From NCBI RefSeq assembly GCF_022808175.1, contig NZ_JALGBX010000005.1:336379-400378 (forward strand): a stretch of DNA of 64,000 bases, read 5' to 3'. This DNA is from Streptomyces sp. AP-93 (lineage in GTDB: Bacteria; Actinomycetota; Actinomycetes; Streptomycetales; Streptomycetaceae). Both the position numbers and the translations under genes were made by a program. Under the pieces are notes generated by a model. The model worked only from the letters and a program-made list of their open reading frames with translations. It was not told where the DNA came from and did not search any database. Shown here piece by piece: positions 1-9,767 of the stretch (position 1 is its first letter; every line of letters starts with the position of its first letter).

Positions 1-1209
1 GGCGGTCCGCTGCGGATCGTGGACCGTGCCGTCCGGACCGACCTCGTCCTCGTACGCCGCCCCGTTCTCGCTGACCACGAGCGGCAGCCCGGGGTACCGG
101 GCGGCGGTCCGGGTCAGCAGGTCGTACAGGGCGCTCGCGTCGACGGGCCAGCCCATCGCCGTACGTTCACCCGGTGCCCGGTGGAACGCCACGCCCTGCG
201 CGCCCGGCCACGGCGAGTGCTCGCTGTCGCCGTGCCCGTCGTCCTGCGGCACCCCTTCGCCCTCCGTCGCGCGCGAGACGACCGTCGGGGTGTAGTAGTT
301 CACGGCGAGCAGGTCCAGGGGCTGGTGCACCGTCGCGGTGTCACCGTCCCGGACGAAGGACCAGTCGGTCAGGTGCGCGGTGTCCGCGAGCAGGTCCTGC
401 GGATAGGCGCCCTCCAGCATCGGGCCCAGCCAGATCCGGTTGCCGACGGCGTCGATGCGCCGGGCCGCCTCCCGGTCCTCGGGCGAGGGGGTCAGGGGAC
501 GGACCTCGTGGAGGTTGAGGGAGACCGCGACCCGGCCGTCCCCGGGCAGCGCCGCCCGCAGGGCCTGCACCGCGAGGCCGTGGCCGAGGTTGAGGTGGTG
601 GGCCGCGCGCAGGGCGGCGACCGGGTCGGTCCGGCCCGGGGCGTGCACCCCGGAGGCGTAGCCGAGGAACGCGCTGCACCAGGGCTCGTTGAGGGTGATC
701 CAGTGCTTCACCCGGTCTCCGAGGGCGTCGGCCACCAGGCCCGCGTACACGGCGAAGCGCTCGGCGGTCGCGCGCTCCGGCCAGCCACCCGCGTCCTCCA
801 GGTCCTGGGGGAGGTCCCAGTGGTAGAGGGTGAGGGCGGGGGTGACACCGGCGGCGAGCAGCTCGTCCACCAGCCTGCGGTAGAAGTCGAGGCCCTTCTG
901 CACCGCCGGCCCCCGGCCGGTCGGCTGGACGCGCGACCAGGAGACGGAGAACCGATAGGCACCCAGGCCGAGTTCGGACATCAGCCGGACGTCTTCGGAG
1001 GACCGGTGGTAGTGGTCCACGGCCACGTCACCGGTGTGGCCTTCGAAGACCTTGCCCGGGGTGTGGGCGAAGGTGTCCCAGATGGACGGAGTCCGTCCGT
1101 CCTCGCGGGCGGCGCCCTCGATCTGGTACGCGGCGGTGGCCGTGCCCCACAGGAAGCCGGCGGGGAAGGAACGGACGGCGGTGAGCGGCCGGGTGTCGGA
1201 CGCGGTCAT
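1..1209 (-). CDS. bglC: GH1 beta-glucosidase, 3' end outside window
   Basis: This is an intracellular glycoside hydrolase family 1 enzyme that would cleave imported cellobiose and short cello-oligosaccharides to glucose. The frame is open to the window edge, so only the first 403 residues are seen (the family is usually about 450-480). The start is ATG at 1209. The N-terminus carries the GH1 hallmark [14 protein letters not shown]. The acid/base glutamate lies in TLNEPW (E175) and the nucleophile in VVSENG (E381). There is no signal peptide, which fits a cytoplasmic role. It lies 94 bp downstream of the cebG permease on the same strand, the usual ceb-operon position of bglC. The gap contains an imperfect ATGAGG-type repeat near 1228-1265 and no CebR box, so co-transcription with cebEFG is likely. 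Confidence 0.93.
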   Translation of the reverse strand, partial: MTASDTRPLTAVRSFPAGFLWGTATAAYQIEGAAREDGRTPSIWDTFAHTPGKVFEGHTGDVAVDHYHRSSEDVRLMSELGLGAYRFSVSWSRVQPTGRGPAVQKGLDFYRRLVDELLAAGVTPALTLYHWDLPQDLEDAGGWPERATAERFAVYAGLVADALGDRVKHWITLNEPWCSAFLGYASGVHAPGRTDPVAALRAAHHLNLGHGLAVQALRAALPGDGRVAVSLNLHEVRPLTPSPEDREAARRIDAVGNRIWLGPMLEGAYPQDLLADTAHLTDWSFVRDGDTATVHQPLDLLAVNYYTPTVVSRATEGEGVPQDDGHGDSEHSPWPGAQGVAFHRAPGERTAMGWPVDASALYDLLTRTAARYPGLPLVVSENGAAYEDEVGPDGTVHDPQRTA

Positions 1210-1303
1210 AGGAGAGGGCTCCCCACTCGAATGCGGATGAGGTGGATGAGGCGGATGAGGCGGGTAAGGCGCGCAGGGAAGGCAGGGCTGCGTCGCGGGC
1301 CGG

Positions 1304-2158
1304 TCAGTTCTTGACGGCGCCGGCGGTGATGCCGCCCACGATGTGCTTGCCGAGCACGGCGAAGACCAGAAGCAGCGGCAGCGTCGATATGAGCGCGCCG
1401 GTCAGCACGACGGCCTGGTCGACCGTGTGGGCTCCCGCGCCGAGGCCGGCCAGGGCGACCTGGAGGGTCGGATTCCCGTCCGGGGTCAGCGCGATGAACG
1501 GCCAGAAGAAGTCGTTCCAGGCCTGGACGAAGACCAGCATCCCGAGGACCGCCATCGCGGGCCGGGCCACCGGGAAGACCACGTGCCAGATGATGCGCAG
1601 GCTGTGCGCACCGTCCATCCTGGCCGCTTCCACCAGCTCCGCCGGCAACGCCTCGATGAGGTACTGCCGCATGAAGAACACGCCGAAGGCGGCGACCAGC
1701 GAGGGCAGGACGACCGACTGGAGTTGATCGACCCAGCCCAGATCGGTGATGATCTGATAGAGCGGGATCACACTGAGCTGCGGCGGAATCGTCATGGTCG
1801 CCACCACCAGGGCCAGCAGGGCGCCCCGGCCCTTGAAGGCCAGTTTGGCGAAGGCGAAGCCGGCCAGGGTGGAGAACAGGACGGTGGACAGGGCCACCAG
1901 CCCGGCCACGACGGTCGTGTTGACCAGCGCCTCGCCCATGTCGACCTGGTTCCAGGCGAAGGAGAGGTTGTCGAAGAGCCGGGGACCGGGCAGGAGCGGG
2001 GCCGGGGCCTCGACCACCCGCTCGCCGGTGTGGGAGGCGGCTACGAGGTTCCAGTACAGCGGGAAGAGGGAGACGAGGGCAGCCAGGCCGAGGAGGACGT
2101 ACGTCAGCGGTCCCGCGTGGTGCTGACGGCCTGCCGACTGGCGGAACATGCGGGCCAT
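1304..2158 (-). CDS. cebG: Cellobiose ABC transporter permease (MalG type)
   Basis: This is an inner-membrane permease of the carbohydrate-uptake (CUT1) ABC family, 284 residues, with about six membrane segments. The cytoplasmic EAA loop that contacts the ATPase reads [20 protein letters not shown] (about residues 178-197), and the C-terminus [10 protein letters not shown] is typical of MalG-type subunits. It follows cebF with only 3 bp between them and precedes bglC, so it belongs to the cebEFG-bglC operon. No ATPase gene is present. Streptomyces CUT1 importers commonly use the shared ATPase MsiK encoded elsewhere (established knowledge). The cellobiose/cellotriose substrate is inferred from the CebR boxes and neighbours. 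Confidence 0.92.
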   Translation of the reverse strand: MARMFRQSAGRQHHAGPLTYVLLGLAALVSLFPLYWNLVAASHTGERVVEAPAPLLPGPRLFDNLSFAWNQVDMGEALVNTTVVAGLVALSTVLFSTLAGFAFAKLAFKGRGALLALVVATMTIPPQLSVIPLYQIITDLGWVDQLQSVVLPSLVAAFGVFFMRQYLIEALPAELVEAARMDGAHSLRIIWHVVFPVARPAMAVLGMLVFVQAWNDFFWPFIALTPDGNPTLQVALAGLGAGAHTVDQAVVLTGALISTLPLLLVFAVLGKHIVGGITAGAVKN

Positions 2159-2161
2159 GGC

Positions 2162-3220
2162 TCAGCTCCCCGACTTCTTGCGCTTGTGGTGCGAGCGGGT
2201 GATCAGCGTCTGGATGCCGCCGATGAGAAGGAGGAGCAGCAGCATGACCCACGCGATGGCGGAGGCCTGGCCCAGCGCGCCGGTCACCCACCCCTTCTCG
2301 TACATGAGCAGGCTCAGCGTCTGGAACTGGTTCCCGCTGCCCCCGCTGATGCCGACACTGCCGCCGAAGAGCATCGGCTCGCCGAACAGCTGCGTGGCAC
2401 CGATGGTGGAGACGATGACCGTGAAGAGGATCGTCGGCCGGATGGAGGGGATGGTGACGCTGAGGAACTGGCGCAGGCGCGAGGCGCCGTCCAGTGCGGC
2501 GGCCTCGTAGAGGTCCTGCGGTACGGCTTGCATCGCCGCCAGGTAGATGAGCGCGTTGTAGCCCGTCCAGCGCCAGGTCACGATCGTCGAAATCGCGATC
2601 TGAGCGGGCCACTTGGAAGATTCCCAGGCAACCGGCTCGAAACCGGCCCAGCCCAGGACCGTGTTGATCAGCCCGTAGTCGGTGTTGAAGAGTTGGGCGA
2701 AGACGAGCGTCGCCGCCGCGATCGAGGTGGCGTACGGGGCGAGGACCGCGACGCGGAAGAAACCCCGGCCGCGAAGCCGGTAGTTGAGCAGGTGCGCGAG
2801 GCCGAGGGCCATCAGCAGCTGCGGAACGGTGGAGATCACGCCGATGGTGAAGGTGTTGGCAAGCGCGTTCCAGAAGAACTCGCTGGTCGCCAGGGAACTA
2901 TAGTTCTCCAGCCCCTTCCACTGCGCGCTGCCGCCGAGCTCGACCCGGTGGAGCGAGAGCCAGCCCGTGTAGATCAGCGGGAAGAGGCCGAAGGCCGCGA
3001 AGGTGAGGAAGAAGGGGGCGACGAAGACGTAGGGGACCGCCTTCAGCTCCAGCCGGCGGAGCACACGACGCCGGCCGGCCCGGCCGGACGGGCGCCCGGG
3101 GGAGTCGGGGGAGTCGGGGGAGCCGGGGGAGCTTGGGGAGCTTGGGGAGGGAGCGAGGGCGGGGCCGGCGTCGCAGGGCGGTTCCGGGCTACCGTTCGTC
3201 GCCCGTACGGAGGTGGCCAC
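2162..3220 (-). CDS. cebF: Cellobiose ABC transporter permease (MalF type)
   Basis: This 352-residue permease of the CUT1 family is the partner of the downstream cebG product. An N-terminal tail of about 55 residues rich in Pro and Ser (encoded by short GGGGGAGTC-like repeats near 3100-3150) precedes the first membrane segment at VPYVFVAPFFLTFAAFGLF. The EAA loop is EAAALDGASRLRQFLSVTIP. The C-terminus ends in a basic KRKKS tail. It lies 94 bp downstream of cebE and 3 bp upstream of cebG. The cellobiose assignment rests on context. Confidence 0.92.
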   Translation of the reverse strand: MATSVRATNGSPEPPCDAGPALAPSPSSPSSPGSPDSPDSPGRPSGRAGRRRVLRRLELKAVPYVFVAPFFLTFAAFGLFPLIYTGWLSLHRVELGGSAQWKGLENYSSLATSEFFWNALANTFTIGVISTVPQLLMALGLAHLLNYRLRGRGFFRVAVLAPYATSIAAATLVFAQLFNTDYGLINTVLGWAGFEPVAWESSKWPAQIAISTIVTWRWTGYNALIYLAAMQAVPQDLYEAAALDGASRLRQFLSVTIPSIRPTILFTVIVSTIGATQLFGEPMLFGGSVGISGGSGNQFQTLSLLMYEKGWVTGALGQASAIAWVMLLLLLLIGGIQTLITRSHHKRKKSGS

Positions 3221-3314
3221 GGAGGGCGTCCTTCCAGGTGGGTGCGTGCGGGTGGGGCGGACGGTGACGGCCCGCTGCCCATGGGGGAGGCGGCGGGCCG
3301 CGACACGGTCCCCG

Positions 3315-4694
3315 CTACTGGTCGATCTTGTCGTCGACCAGCTTCTTGACGTTCTCCCAGGCCTTCGCCGGGTCGGTGCCGCGCTGCTCGATGTCGAGGA
3401 TGCCGTTGTCGGTGAGGAAGGTCTTCACCTGGCCGTCCCAGCGGCTGATCGGGGCGGGCGTGATGCCGGCCGCGGCCTCCGAGTAGATCTTGCCGACCGG
3501 GGTGTCGCCGAAGTACGGCAGCTTGGCGTCCTGGACCGCCGCCGAGGTGAGCGTGTCCTTGGTGGAGGGGATGTTGCCGTTCACGCCGAAGACCTTGGCG
3601 TGCTGCGCCGGTGCGGTGAGCCAGGCGGCGAGCTCGGCCGCCTCCTTGGCGTGCTTGCCCGATTTCGGCACGGCGAGGAACGACCCGCCCCAGTTGCCGG
3701 CCACGGGCGGTGCGGCGATGTCCCACTTCCCCTGGTTCTCCGGGCCCGCCTGGTCCTTGATGATGCCCGTCATCCAGCTGGGGCAGGCGACGGTGGCGAA
3801 CTTCGAGTTCTTGAAGGCCGCGTTCCAGGTGCCCTTCTCGTCGAACTGGCGCAGCTTGCCCGTCAGTTCGCCCTTCGTCGCCGCCACGGCGGTGTCCCAC
3901 GCCTTCTTCACGCCCGGGCTGTTCTCGTAGTCCAGCTCGCCCTTGGTGCTGGCGTACTGCACGGGCTGGCTGGAGATCACCGCGTTGAACAGGCCGCTGG
4001 CGGAGTCGTGGAAGGAGGTCCCTTCGGGGGCGCTTCTCTTGTACGTCTCGCCGGTCTCGATGAACTTCGCCCAGTCGCCGGCCCAGAGCTTGGCGACCTC
4101 GGTGCGATCGGTCGGGAGCTTGGCCTGGGCGAAGAGGTCCTTGTTGTAGCAGATGGCCATCGGGCCGATGTCCGTGCCGAGGCCGATGACCTTGCCGTCG
4201 CCCGTGGTGGCCTGCTTGACCTTCCAGTCGAGGAACGCGCCGAGGTCGGCGCCGCCCGTCGTGCCGAGGTCGGTCCACTTGTCCGCCATGGCCGGACCGG
4301 TCGCCTCCGCGATGTAGCCCACCTCCAGGGCCTGGATGTCCGCGAGGCCGCTGTCGCGGGAGAGCCGCAGTTTGAGCGTGTCCCAGTACTTCTGGCCGTC
4401 CGCGACGTTCGACTCTTCGATCTTGATGTTCGGGTGGGCCTTCTCGTACTCCGCGTAGAGCTTGGCCCCGGTGGCGTTGTCGTAGCCGAAGGAGCCGAAG
4501 GTGCCGATCCGCAGCGTGATCTGCTCGCCGCCGGCCGCGCCGTCTCCCTTGCCCTTGCCCTTGTCGCCGTCGCCGTCGCCGTCGCTGCCGCAGCCGGCGA
4601 GCAGGGCCGCACCGGTCGCCACGACGGCGACCGCGGCGACCGCGTTGATCGCGGTGCGGCGTCCGCGTCCGTGTCTGCTGCTGGAAGTGCGCAT
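3315..4694 (-). CDS. cebE: Cellobiose/cellotriose-binding lipoprotein
   Basis: This is the extracellular solute-binding lipoprotein of the importer, 459 residues from ATG 4694. That start is chosen because it directly precedes a basic n-region, a hydrophobic stretch and the lipobox LLAGC; an upstream in-frame ATG at 4805 would add 37 residues without signal-peptide character. A Gly/Asp/Lys-rich linker after the lipid-modified Cys is followed by a type 1 solute-binding fold (ITLRIGTFGSFGYDN onward, later WAGDWAKFIETGETYK and GNWGGSFLAVPKSG). It is the first gene of the operon and lies downstream of a perfect CebR operator at 4813-4826, so repression is expected to be relieved by cellobiose. 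Confidence 0.92.
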   Translation of the reverse strand: MRTSSSRHGRGRRTAINAVAAVAVVATGAALLAGCGSDGDGDGDKGKGKGDGAAGGEQITLRIGTFGSFGYDNATGAKLYAEYEKAHPNIKIEESNVADGQKYWDTLKLRLSRDSGLADIQALEVGYIAEATGPAMADKWTDLGTTGGADLGAFLDWKVKQATTGDGKVIGLGTDIGPMAICYNKDLFAQAKLPTDRTEVAKLWAGDWAKFIETGETYKRSAPEGTSFHDSASGLFNAVISSQPVQYASTKGELDYENSPGVKKAWDTAVAATKGELTGKLRQFDEKGTWNAAFKNSKFATVACPSWMTGIIKDQAGPENQGKWDIAAPPVAGNWGGSFLAVPKSGKHAKEAAELAAWLTAPAQHAKVFGVNGNIPSTKDTLTSAAVQDAKLPYFGDTPVGKIYSEAAAGITPAPISRWDGQVKTFLTDNGILDIEQRGTDPAKAWENVKKLVDDKIDQ

Positions 4695-4812
4695 TCCACT
4701 CTCCTCGTCCAAGGTGGTGCTCGTTGTGCGCCAGGGGGTCCGGCGGGCGGGTTCGCGGCTCGGCGAGGGCCCTGCCAGGACCTGATGTGAAGGTCGTTCT
4801 CGCATCCCAGAG

Positions 4813-4826
4813 TGGGAGCGCTCCCA
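4813..4826. promoter_or_regulatory. CebR operator in front of cebE
   Basis: A perfect 14-bp palindrome, TGGGAGCGCTCCCA, lies 119 bp upstream of the cebE start codon. It matches the known CebR binding site of Streptomyces (established for S. griseus, S. reticuli and S. scabiei). Two more identical copies occur in the window, at 4988 and 9901. Confidence 0.93.
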
Positions 4827-4987
4827 CGTCGTTGCCGGAAGATTGCTGCTTGGTGGGTGCGGGTGTCAAGACGTGAACGCGAATTCGTGACGTGACGGCC
4901 TCCGGTGCCCCTCAAGCCCCGCTTTCCGGCGGGGCGTCGTCGGGCCCTGAACGCGGCCATGGCACCGGGCCGAGATCGTGAGTATTG

Positions 4988-5001
4988 TGGGAGCGCTCCC
5001 A
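4988..5001. promoter_or_regulatory. CebR operator in front of cebR
   Basis: This is an identical copy of the 14-bp palindrome TGGGAGCGCTCCCA. It is 142 bp upstream of the cebR GTG and 162 bp from the other box in the same divergent region. It could serve autoregulation of cebR. The two boxes are close enough for looping between bound dimers, but that is inference. Confidence 0.9.
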
Positions 5002-5142
5002 CTCGGTCTCCCGGGCATCGGATCGGCGTAACGTGTTCCGCGTGAGACGGGGGCGGGATCCGCTTCTTACCTGATCAGCCGCGACCGGCCCGGGCACGCA
5101 CGGGCCCGGAGCGCGAGAGCGCACGACGGGAGTTCGAGACAC

Positions 5143-6195
5143 GTGAGCGGACGGCAGAACGGCAGACCCACCCTGGAAGAGGTCGCGGCCCTGGCCGGTG
5201 TCGGCCGGGGTACGGTCTCCCGGGTGATCAACGGCTCGCCACGGGTGAGCGAGCAGGCCAGGGACGCCGTCGCCCGAGCCGTCGCCGAGCTGGGGTACGT
5301 ACCCAATCAGGCGGCCAGGGCGCTGGCCGGGAGCCGGACCGACGCGGTCGCCCTTGTCATCCCGGAGGCCGAGGCCAGGCTGTTCTCGGAGCCGTACTTC
5401 CTCGACCTCATCCGCGGGGTCAGTGCGGAACTGGCCGAAGCCGACAAGCAGTTGCTGCTCACCCTGGTTCGGACCGAGGTCGAACGCCGGCGGTTCGAGG
5501 ACTACCTGGCCGCCCAGCGGGTCGACGGCGTGCTGCTGGCATCCGTCCATGGCGACGACCCGCTGCCGGACCGGATCGCACGACTGGGGCTGCCGGTCGT
5601 CATGAACGGGCGGCGCTCCGAGGCCGAACCCGTCGCCTACGTGGACTCCGACAACATCGGCGCGGGACGGGCGGCCGTCGCCCACCTGGTGGGGCGGGGC
5701 CGGAGCAGGATCGCGACCATCAGCGGGCCGCTCGACATGTACGTGGCCCGGGCGCGTCTGGGCGGCTACCGCGCGGGGCTCGCAGAAGCCGGGTTCCGGC
5801 CCGACGAGTCGCTGGTGGCGACCGCGGACTTCACCGAGGAGGGCGGCCGTCTGGCGATGCGCGAGCTCCTGGAGCGTGCCCCCGGCCTGGACGCGGTCTT
5901 CGCCGCCTCCGACGTGATGGCGGCCGGCGCGCGCGGGGTGCTGCGCGAGGCCGGGCGGCGGATCCCCGAGGACGTGGCCCTCGTGGGCGTCGACGACTCC
6001 GCGGTGGCCCGCCTGATGGACCCGCCCCTGACGAGCGTGCGCCAGCCGATCGAGGAGATGGGCCGCACGATGACCCGGCTGCTGCTCCAGAAGATCGCGG
6101 ACGCGCCGGGGGCCGGCTCCGTGTCGGCGCAGGAGACGGGCGAGGAGCCGCGCAGGGTCCTCCCGACGGAACTGATCGTGCGCGATTCGTCCTGA
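5143..6195 (+). CDS. cebR: LacI-family repressor CebR
   Basis: This 350-residue LacI/GalR repressor is the expected cellobiose sensor of the locus. The N-terminal helix-turn-helix reads TLEEVAALAGVGRGTVSRVI (residues 10-29) followed by the hinge helix NQAARALAGSRT. The remaining 280 residues are a periplasmic-binding-protein-like effector domain (VALVIPEAE, DNIGAGRAAVAHLV, VALVGVDDSAVARL). The start is GTG 5143, giving an N-terminus typical of the family. It is divergent from cebE and has a CebR box in its own upstream region. Cello-oligosaccharide as inducer is inferred from family and operators. Confidence 0.93.
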   Translation: MSGRQNGRPTLEEVAALAGVGRGTVSRVINGSPRVSEQARDAVARAVAELGYVPNQAARALAGSRTDAVALVIPEAEARLFSEPYFLDLIRGVSAELAEADKQLLLTLVRTEVERRRFEDYLAAQRVDGVLLASVHGDDPLPDRIARLGLPVVMNGRRSEAEPVAYVDSDNIGAGRAAVAHLVGRGRSRIATISGPLDMYVARARLGGYRAGLAEAGFRPDESLVATADFTEEGGRLAMRELLERAPGLDAVFAASDVMAAGARGVLREAGRRIPEDVALVGVDDSAVARLMDPPLTSVRQPIEEMGRTMTRLLLQKIADAPGAGSVSAQETGEEPRRVLPTELIVRDSS

Positions 6196-6210
6196 GGCGG
6201 GATCCCTCCC

Positions 6211-6258
6211 GGATCCGGATCCGGTTCCGGTTCCGGTTCCGGTTCCGGTTCCGGTTCC
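6211..6258. repeat. Hexamer tandem repeat GGWTCC x8
   Basis: Two GGATCC units are followed by six GGTTCC units in perfect tandem, just after the cebR stop and before a hairpin. It lies in non-coding DNA between two converging genes. No function is evident; the repeat number may vary between strains. Confidence 0.9.
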
Positions 6259-6273
6259 CCAGAGCGTGCCGCG

Positions 6274-6316
6274 GCCGGAGCCGTACGGAATCCAGAGGTT
6301 TCCGTACGCCTCCGGC
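6274..6316. terminator. Bidirectional terminator hairpin between cebR and celA
   Basis: The arms at 6274-6290 and 6300-6316 form a 17-bp stem with one mismatch and a 9-nt loop. The hairpin lies between the convergent ends of cebR and the GH6 cellulase gene. There is no T-run, as is usual in Streptomyces, so it is called from symmetry and position. Confidence 0.75.
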
Positions 6317-6355
6317 CCATGCGCGGGGCGGGGCGGTCAGCTCACCGGCGGCGGG

Positions 6356-8152
6356 TCACAGCGCCGGGTGGGCGTTCTTCATGAGCTCCTGGAACTGGGC
6401 CGAGAACCACTGGCCCGACAGCGGCGCGTTCTGGAGAGACCCCGACATGCTGTTGCCGTTGCGCGCGTTGCCCGTGTACGTCGGGTCGCACATGCGGTCG
6501 AAGCCCTTGCCCTCGTCGTTCGGGATCTCCCTGCTCGCCCCGTCCGACTCGCCCGGCGGCTTGATCCACACGTAGGCGTCGATGCCCGCCGCCGGGGCGG
6601 CCTGCGGCCGCTCGCCGAGGCCGGCGCCCGACTGGTTGCACCAGTTGCCGAGGTGGATGCGCCGGTCGTAGCGGCCGCCGTTGACGTAGGTGTCCACGCT
6701 CGTCAGCGCGCCGGGTCCGCTCGGCCGTGCCGTGCCGCCCCAGCCGTTGCGCGAAGTGTCGATCAGCATGCCGAGGTTGGCGTCGAAGCCCAGGGAGACC
6801 AGCTTGGTGCGCATGGCCTGGGCGTACGAGAGCTCGTCCGTGTACCGGTTCCAGTCGACCCACTTCGACTGGCGTACGGAGGTGCCGTTGACGGAGTCCT
6901 CGATCTTGAAGTGGTCCTCCTTCAGGGCGCTGTAGTTGGCCGTGTTCACGATGAAGCCGTGCACCTTGGCGAGGGTGGAGCCCTCGGCGGTCGCCGCCTG
7001 CTTGAACATGTCCGCGGAGGCGCCGAAGTTGTCGTCCCAGCCGAGCCAGCCGTGGTGTCCCGCGTCCACGTAGTTGTAGACGTTGGCGATCGAGCCCAGC
7101 TTGTTCAGTGCGTAACCGACCCCCTTGACGTAGTTGCCGTTTGCCTTCATCACGTCGCAGTTGGCCGTGGCCGTCGGGCGTCCCGAGACGTTGGTGACGA
7201 GGTTCGGCAGCGAGTCGATCTCGACGGTGGTGACGATCCGCAGCCCCGCGTACTTGGAGTCGGCGAGGATCGCGGCGATCGGGTCGATGTAGTTGGTCTT
7301 GTACGTGTCGATCTCGGTCGGTCCAAGCTCGCCGTTGGAGGCGAGCGCGGCGCAGTCCCGTCCGGGCAGGTTGTAGATCACCAGCTGGACGACGAGCTCG
7401 CCGCTGGCCTTCTGCGCCAGCGCCGCGTCCAGGTGGGCGCGCAGACCCATCGAGCCGCTCGTACCCGCGATGGCGGCGGTGCGGTCCAGCCAGACACCGG
7501 TGGGCTGGTTCGACACCCTGGTACCGCCCGGCTCGGCGGCGGCCTTGGCGGACCACTCGGGGTTCACGTACACCTTGGCACCGGCGTACGGGTTGTCGGC
7601 CTTGCCGCCCGACGGAGGCGGGGTGGTGGGCGGTGTGGTGGGTGGCGTGGTGGGCGGTGTCGTCGGGGGAGTGGTCGGCGGCTGGGTCGGGTCGGTCGCT
7701 CCGTTGCAGGTGACGCCGCCCAGCTTGAACGTCGCGGGCACGGCGTTCGTACCGCCGTGCGCACCGTTGAAGCCGAAGGAGGTCGAACCGCCCGTGGCCA
7801 GATTCCCGTTGTACGAGAGGCTCTTGGCGGTCACGGCGGCCCCGGACTGGCTGATCGTGGCGTTCCAGCCCTGGGTGACCTGCTGGCCGTTCGCGTAGGA
7901 CCACTCCAGGGTCCAGGAGGCGATCGGGTCACCGGTGTTGGTGATGATCACGTTCGCGCCGAACCCGGTGTTCCACTGGTTCGTGATCTGGTACTCGACC
8001 TTGCAGCCCGCGGTGGCGGCGCCGGCGGAGGCGCCGAACACGGTGGCGGTGGCGCCGGCGGCGGTGACGAGGCCGAGGGCCGCCAACAGGGCGGTGCGGC
8101 TGGTCGTACGGGACGTGGTGCGGGGAGTCGTACCGAGTGCTGTGCGGCTCAT
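6356..8152 (-). CDS. Secreted GH6 cellulase/cellobiohydrolase with CBM2
   Basis: This 598-residue secreted cellulase has a signal peptide rich in Thr/Arg then Ala (residues 1-46) and a family 2 carbohydrate-binding module from CKVEYQITNQW to FKLGGVTC (about 49-150). A Pro-Thr linker of PPTT units follows (about 155-180), then a GH6 catalytic domain to the C-terminus. The GH6 signatures VIYNLPGRDCAA and LGMLIDTSRNGWGG are clear. The length and the extended loops around DNFGASADMFKQA suggest a cellobiohydrolase-like enzyme, but endo- versus exo-action cannot be read with certainty. It starts 16 bp after the GH5 stop and has no own CebR box, so it is the second gene of that operon. Confidence 0.92.
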   Translation of the reverse strand: MSRTALGTTPRTTSRTTSRTALLAALGLVTAAGATATVFGASAGAATAGCKVEYQITNQWNTGFGANVIITNTGDPIASWTLEWSYANGQQVTQGWNATISQSGAAVTAKSLSYNGNLATGGSTSFGFNGAHGGTNAVPATFKLGGVTCNGATDPTQPPTTPPTTPPTTPPTTPPTTPPPSGGKADNPYAGAKVYVNPEWSAKAAAEPGGTRVSNQPTGVWLDRTAAIAGTSGSMGLRAHLDAALAQKASGELVVQLVIYNLPGRDCAALASNGELGPTEIDTYKTNYIDPIAAILADSKYAGLRIVTTVEIDSLPNLVTNVSGRPTATANCDVMKANGNYVKGVGYALNKLGSIANVYNYVDAGHHGWLGWDDNFGASADMFKQAATAEGSTLAKVHGFIVNTANYSALKEDHFKIEDSVNGTSVRQSKWVDWNRYTDELSYAQAMRTKLVSLGFDANLGMLIDTSRNGWGGTARPSGPGALTSVDTYVNGGRYDRRIHLGNWCNQSGAGLGERPQAAPAAGIDAYVWIKPPGESDGASREIPNDEGKGFDRMCDPTYTGNARNGNSMSGSLQNAPLSGQWFSAQFQELMKNAHPAL

Positions 8153-8168
8153 TTTGGTGGGATGCCTT

Positions 8169-9719
8169 TCAGTTCAGGGCGCGCAGGTGGTCGCGCAGCC
8201 CGGTGCCGAATGCGGTGGGGGTGCCGTCGTAGGAGCTGATCAGGGCCGGTCCGGAGTTGCAGTTCCAGGTGTTCCAGGTCCAGCCGAGGTACGACAGGGA
8301 GCGGTCGTCGAACCACTTCATGACGCGGTCGATGAACGCGTGTGCGCAGGTGTTCTCGCCGATCTCACCCGCCACGAGGGGGACCCGGGCGGCGACCGGG
8401 GCGAGAGTGGAGTCCCAACACGCCTCATTGGCACAGGTGTTGAAGTTGTAGACGTGCCAGGCCGCGGCCAGATTGCCCGTCGGGTCGGTGGGGGAGTGGG
8501 TGAGCCACTGGCTCAGGTCGTTGGAGTACGCGATGCCGGGCACCAGTACGAGATTGCGGGCGCCGGTCGCGCGGACGGCGTCCACCAGGTCCTGCATGCC
8601 GGCGACCTCGTAGCCGATGCCCGGACAGGTGCCGCCGTCGCGCCAGCAGGTCCAGGCCTGGGCGGTGGTGGAGGTGGCCCGGTCCGGATAGGGCTCGTTG
8701 AACAGGTCGAAGACGACCCGCCGGTCGTTCTTGAAGGTGTTCGCCACCGAGGTCCAGAACGCCGGGGTGTACTGGGCGTCCGGCATCGGCTTCTGACAGG
8801 ACGCGTGGACGTCCGCGCATCCGGAGGAGTTGCCGGTGTACTGGCCGTACGTCCAGTGCAGTTCGACGACCGGGGTCATGCCGTGCGCGAGGACCCGGTC
8901 GACCAGTCCTTTGACGGCGTCGGTGTAGTTCGTGCCCCGGTACTCGGGCTTGATGTTGTCGAGGCCGAGCCAGCACTCCTCGTTGAGGGGGATGCGGACC
9001 GTGTTGGCCTTCCAGTCGGAGATGGCGCGCACCGAGGCGTCGTCGACGGGACCGTCGAAGATGCCGTGGCCCTGGACGCACATGTACTCGGCCCCGGAGC
9101 GGTTGACGCCGAGGAGGCGACGCGTGGCACCGGCCCGGTCGGTCAGGCGGTTGCCGGTGACGCTCAGTTCGGGCGCCCCGGAAGTCGGGCCGGTCGGTGT
9201 GGGGGTGGGTGTGGGCGTCGGGCCCGTGGGCGTGGGCGTGGGCGTGGGGACGGTCGGTGTGGGTGTGGGTGTGGGCGTCGGAGCGGGTCCGGGCCCGGCG
9301 TCGGTGGTGCAGACGGCTCCGCCCAGCGTGAACACGCCGGGCGCCGTATTGACGCCCGACCACGAGGCGATGAAACCGGTGGTCACGCTCGCGCCGGTGC
9401 CGAGCGTGGCGTTCCAGCTCTCGTTCGCAGCGGTGACGGCTGACCCGGTCTGGGACCACTTGGCGCCCCAGCCCTGACCGAGGGTCTGGCCGGCCGGGAA
9501 GCCGAAGCCGAGGCTCCAGCCGTTCAGCGCGGAGCCGGTGTTGGTGACGGTGACCGAACCCTGGAATCCGCCGGCCCATTGGCCGACGACCGAGTACGTC
9601 ACCGTGCAGGAAGGTGAGGCCGCGGCTCCTGCGGCCGTACCCATGAAGGCGAGCGCACAGCTCGCCATCGCGAGTGCTGCCGTTGCGAGCAGCGCGGACG
9701 TGCGTGGGGGGTGTCGCAT
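8169..9719 (-). CDS. Secreted GH5 endoglucanase with CBM2
   Basis: This 516-residue secreted cellulase starts at ATG 9719, supported by AAGGA 8 nt upstream and an immediate signal peptide (to about residue 35). A more upstream ATG at 9782 would spoil the signal peptide. Order: signal peptide, CBM2 (CTVTYSVVGQWAGGFQGSVT to FTLGGAVC), a Thr-Pro linker of TPTP units (about 165-200), and a GH5 domain starting LLGVNRSGAEYMC. The acid/base is in FDLFNEPYPD (E342) and the nucleophile in VAGEIGEN (E452). It is the first gene of a two-gene operon with the GH6 enzyme, and a perfect CebR box lies 182 bp upstream of the start. Confidence 0.93.
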   Translation of the reverse strand: MRHPPRTSALLATAALAMASCALAFMGTAAGAAASPSCTVTYSVVGQWAGGFQGSVTVTNTGSALNGWSLGFGFPAGQTLGQGWGAKWSQTGSAVTAANESWNATLGTGASVTTGFIASWSGVNTAPGVFTLGGAVCTTDAGPGPAPTPTPTPTPTVPTPTPTPTGPTPTPTPTPTGPTSGAPELSVTGNRLTDRAGATRRLLGVNRSGAEYMCVQGHGIFDGPVDDASVRAISDWKANTVRIPLNEECWLGLDNIKPEYRGTNYTDAVKGLVDRVLAHGMTPVVELHWTYGQYTGNSSGCADVHASCQKPMPDAQYTPAFWTSVANTFKNDRRVVFDLFNEPYPDRATSTTAQAWTCWRDGGTCPGIGYEVAGMQDLVDAVRATGARNLVLVPGIAYSNDLSQWLTHSPTDPTGNLAAAWHVYNFNTCANEACWDSTLAPVAARVPLVAGEIGENTCAHAFIDRVMKWFDDRSLSYLGWTWNTWNCNSGPALISSYDGTPTAFGTGLRDHLRALN

Positions 9720-9767
9720 GAGCGAGTCCTTGCAGCGAGGGCACGCTTCTGACGGCGCGCCGACTGA

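Noticed and set aside
1343..3349. Plus-strand open frame of 668 codons
   Set aside because: It is antisense to two clear ABC permease genes, with Arg/Glu/Gly-rich shadow composition.
6211..6258. Regulatory iteron
   Set aside because: The GGTTCC repeat has no replication or regulator gene beside it that would use it and lies after two gene ends.
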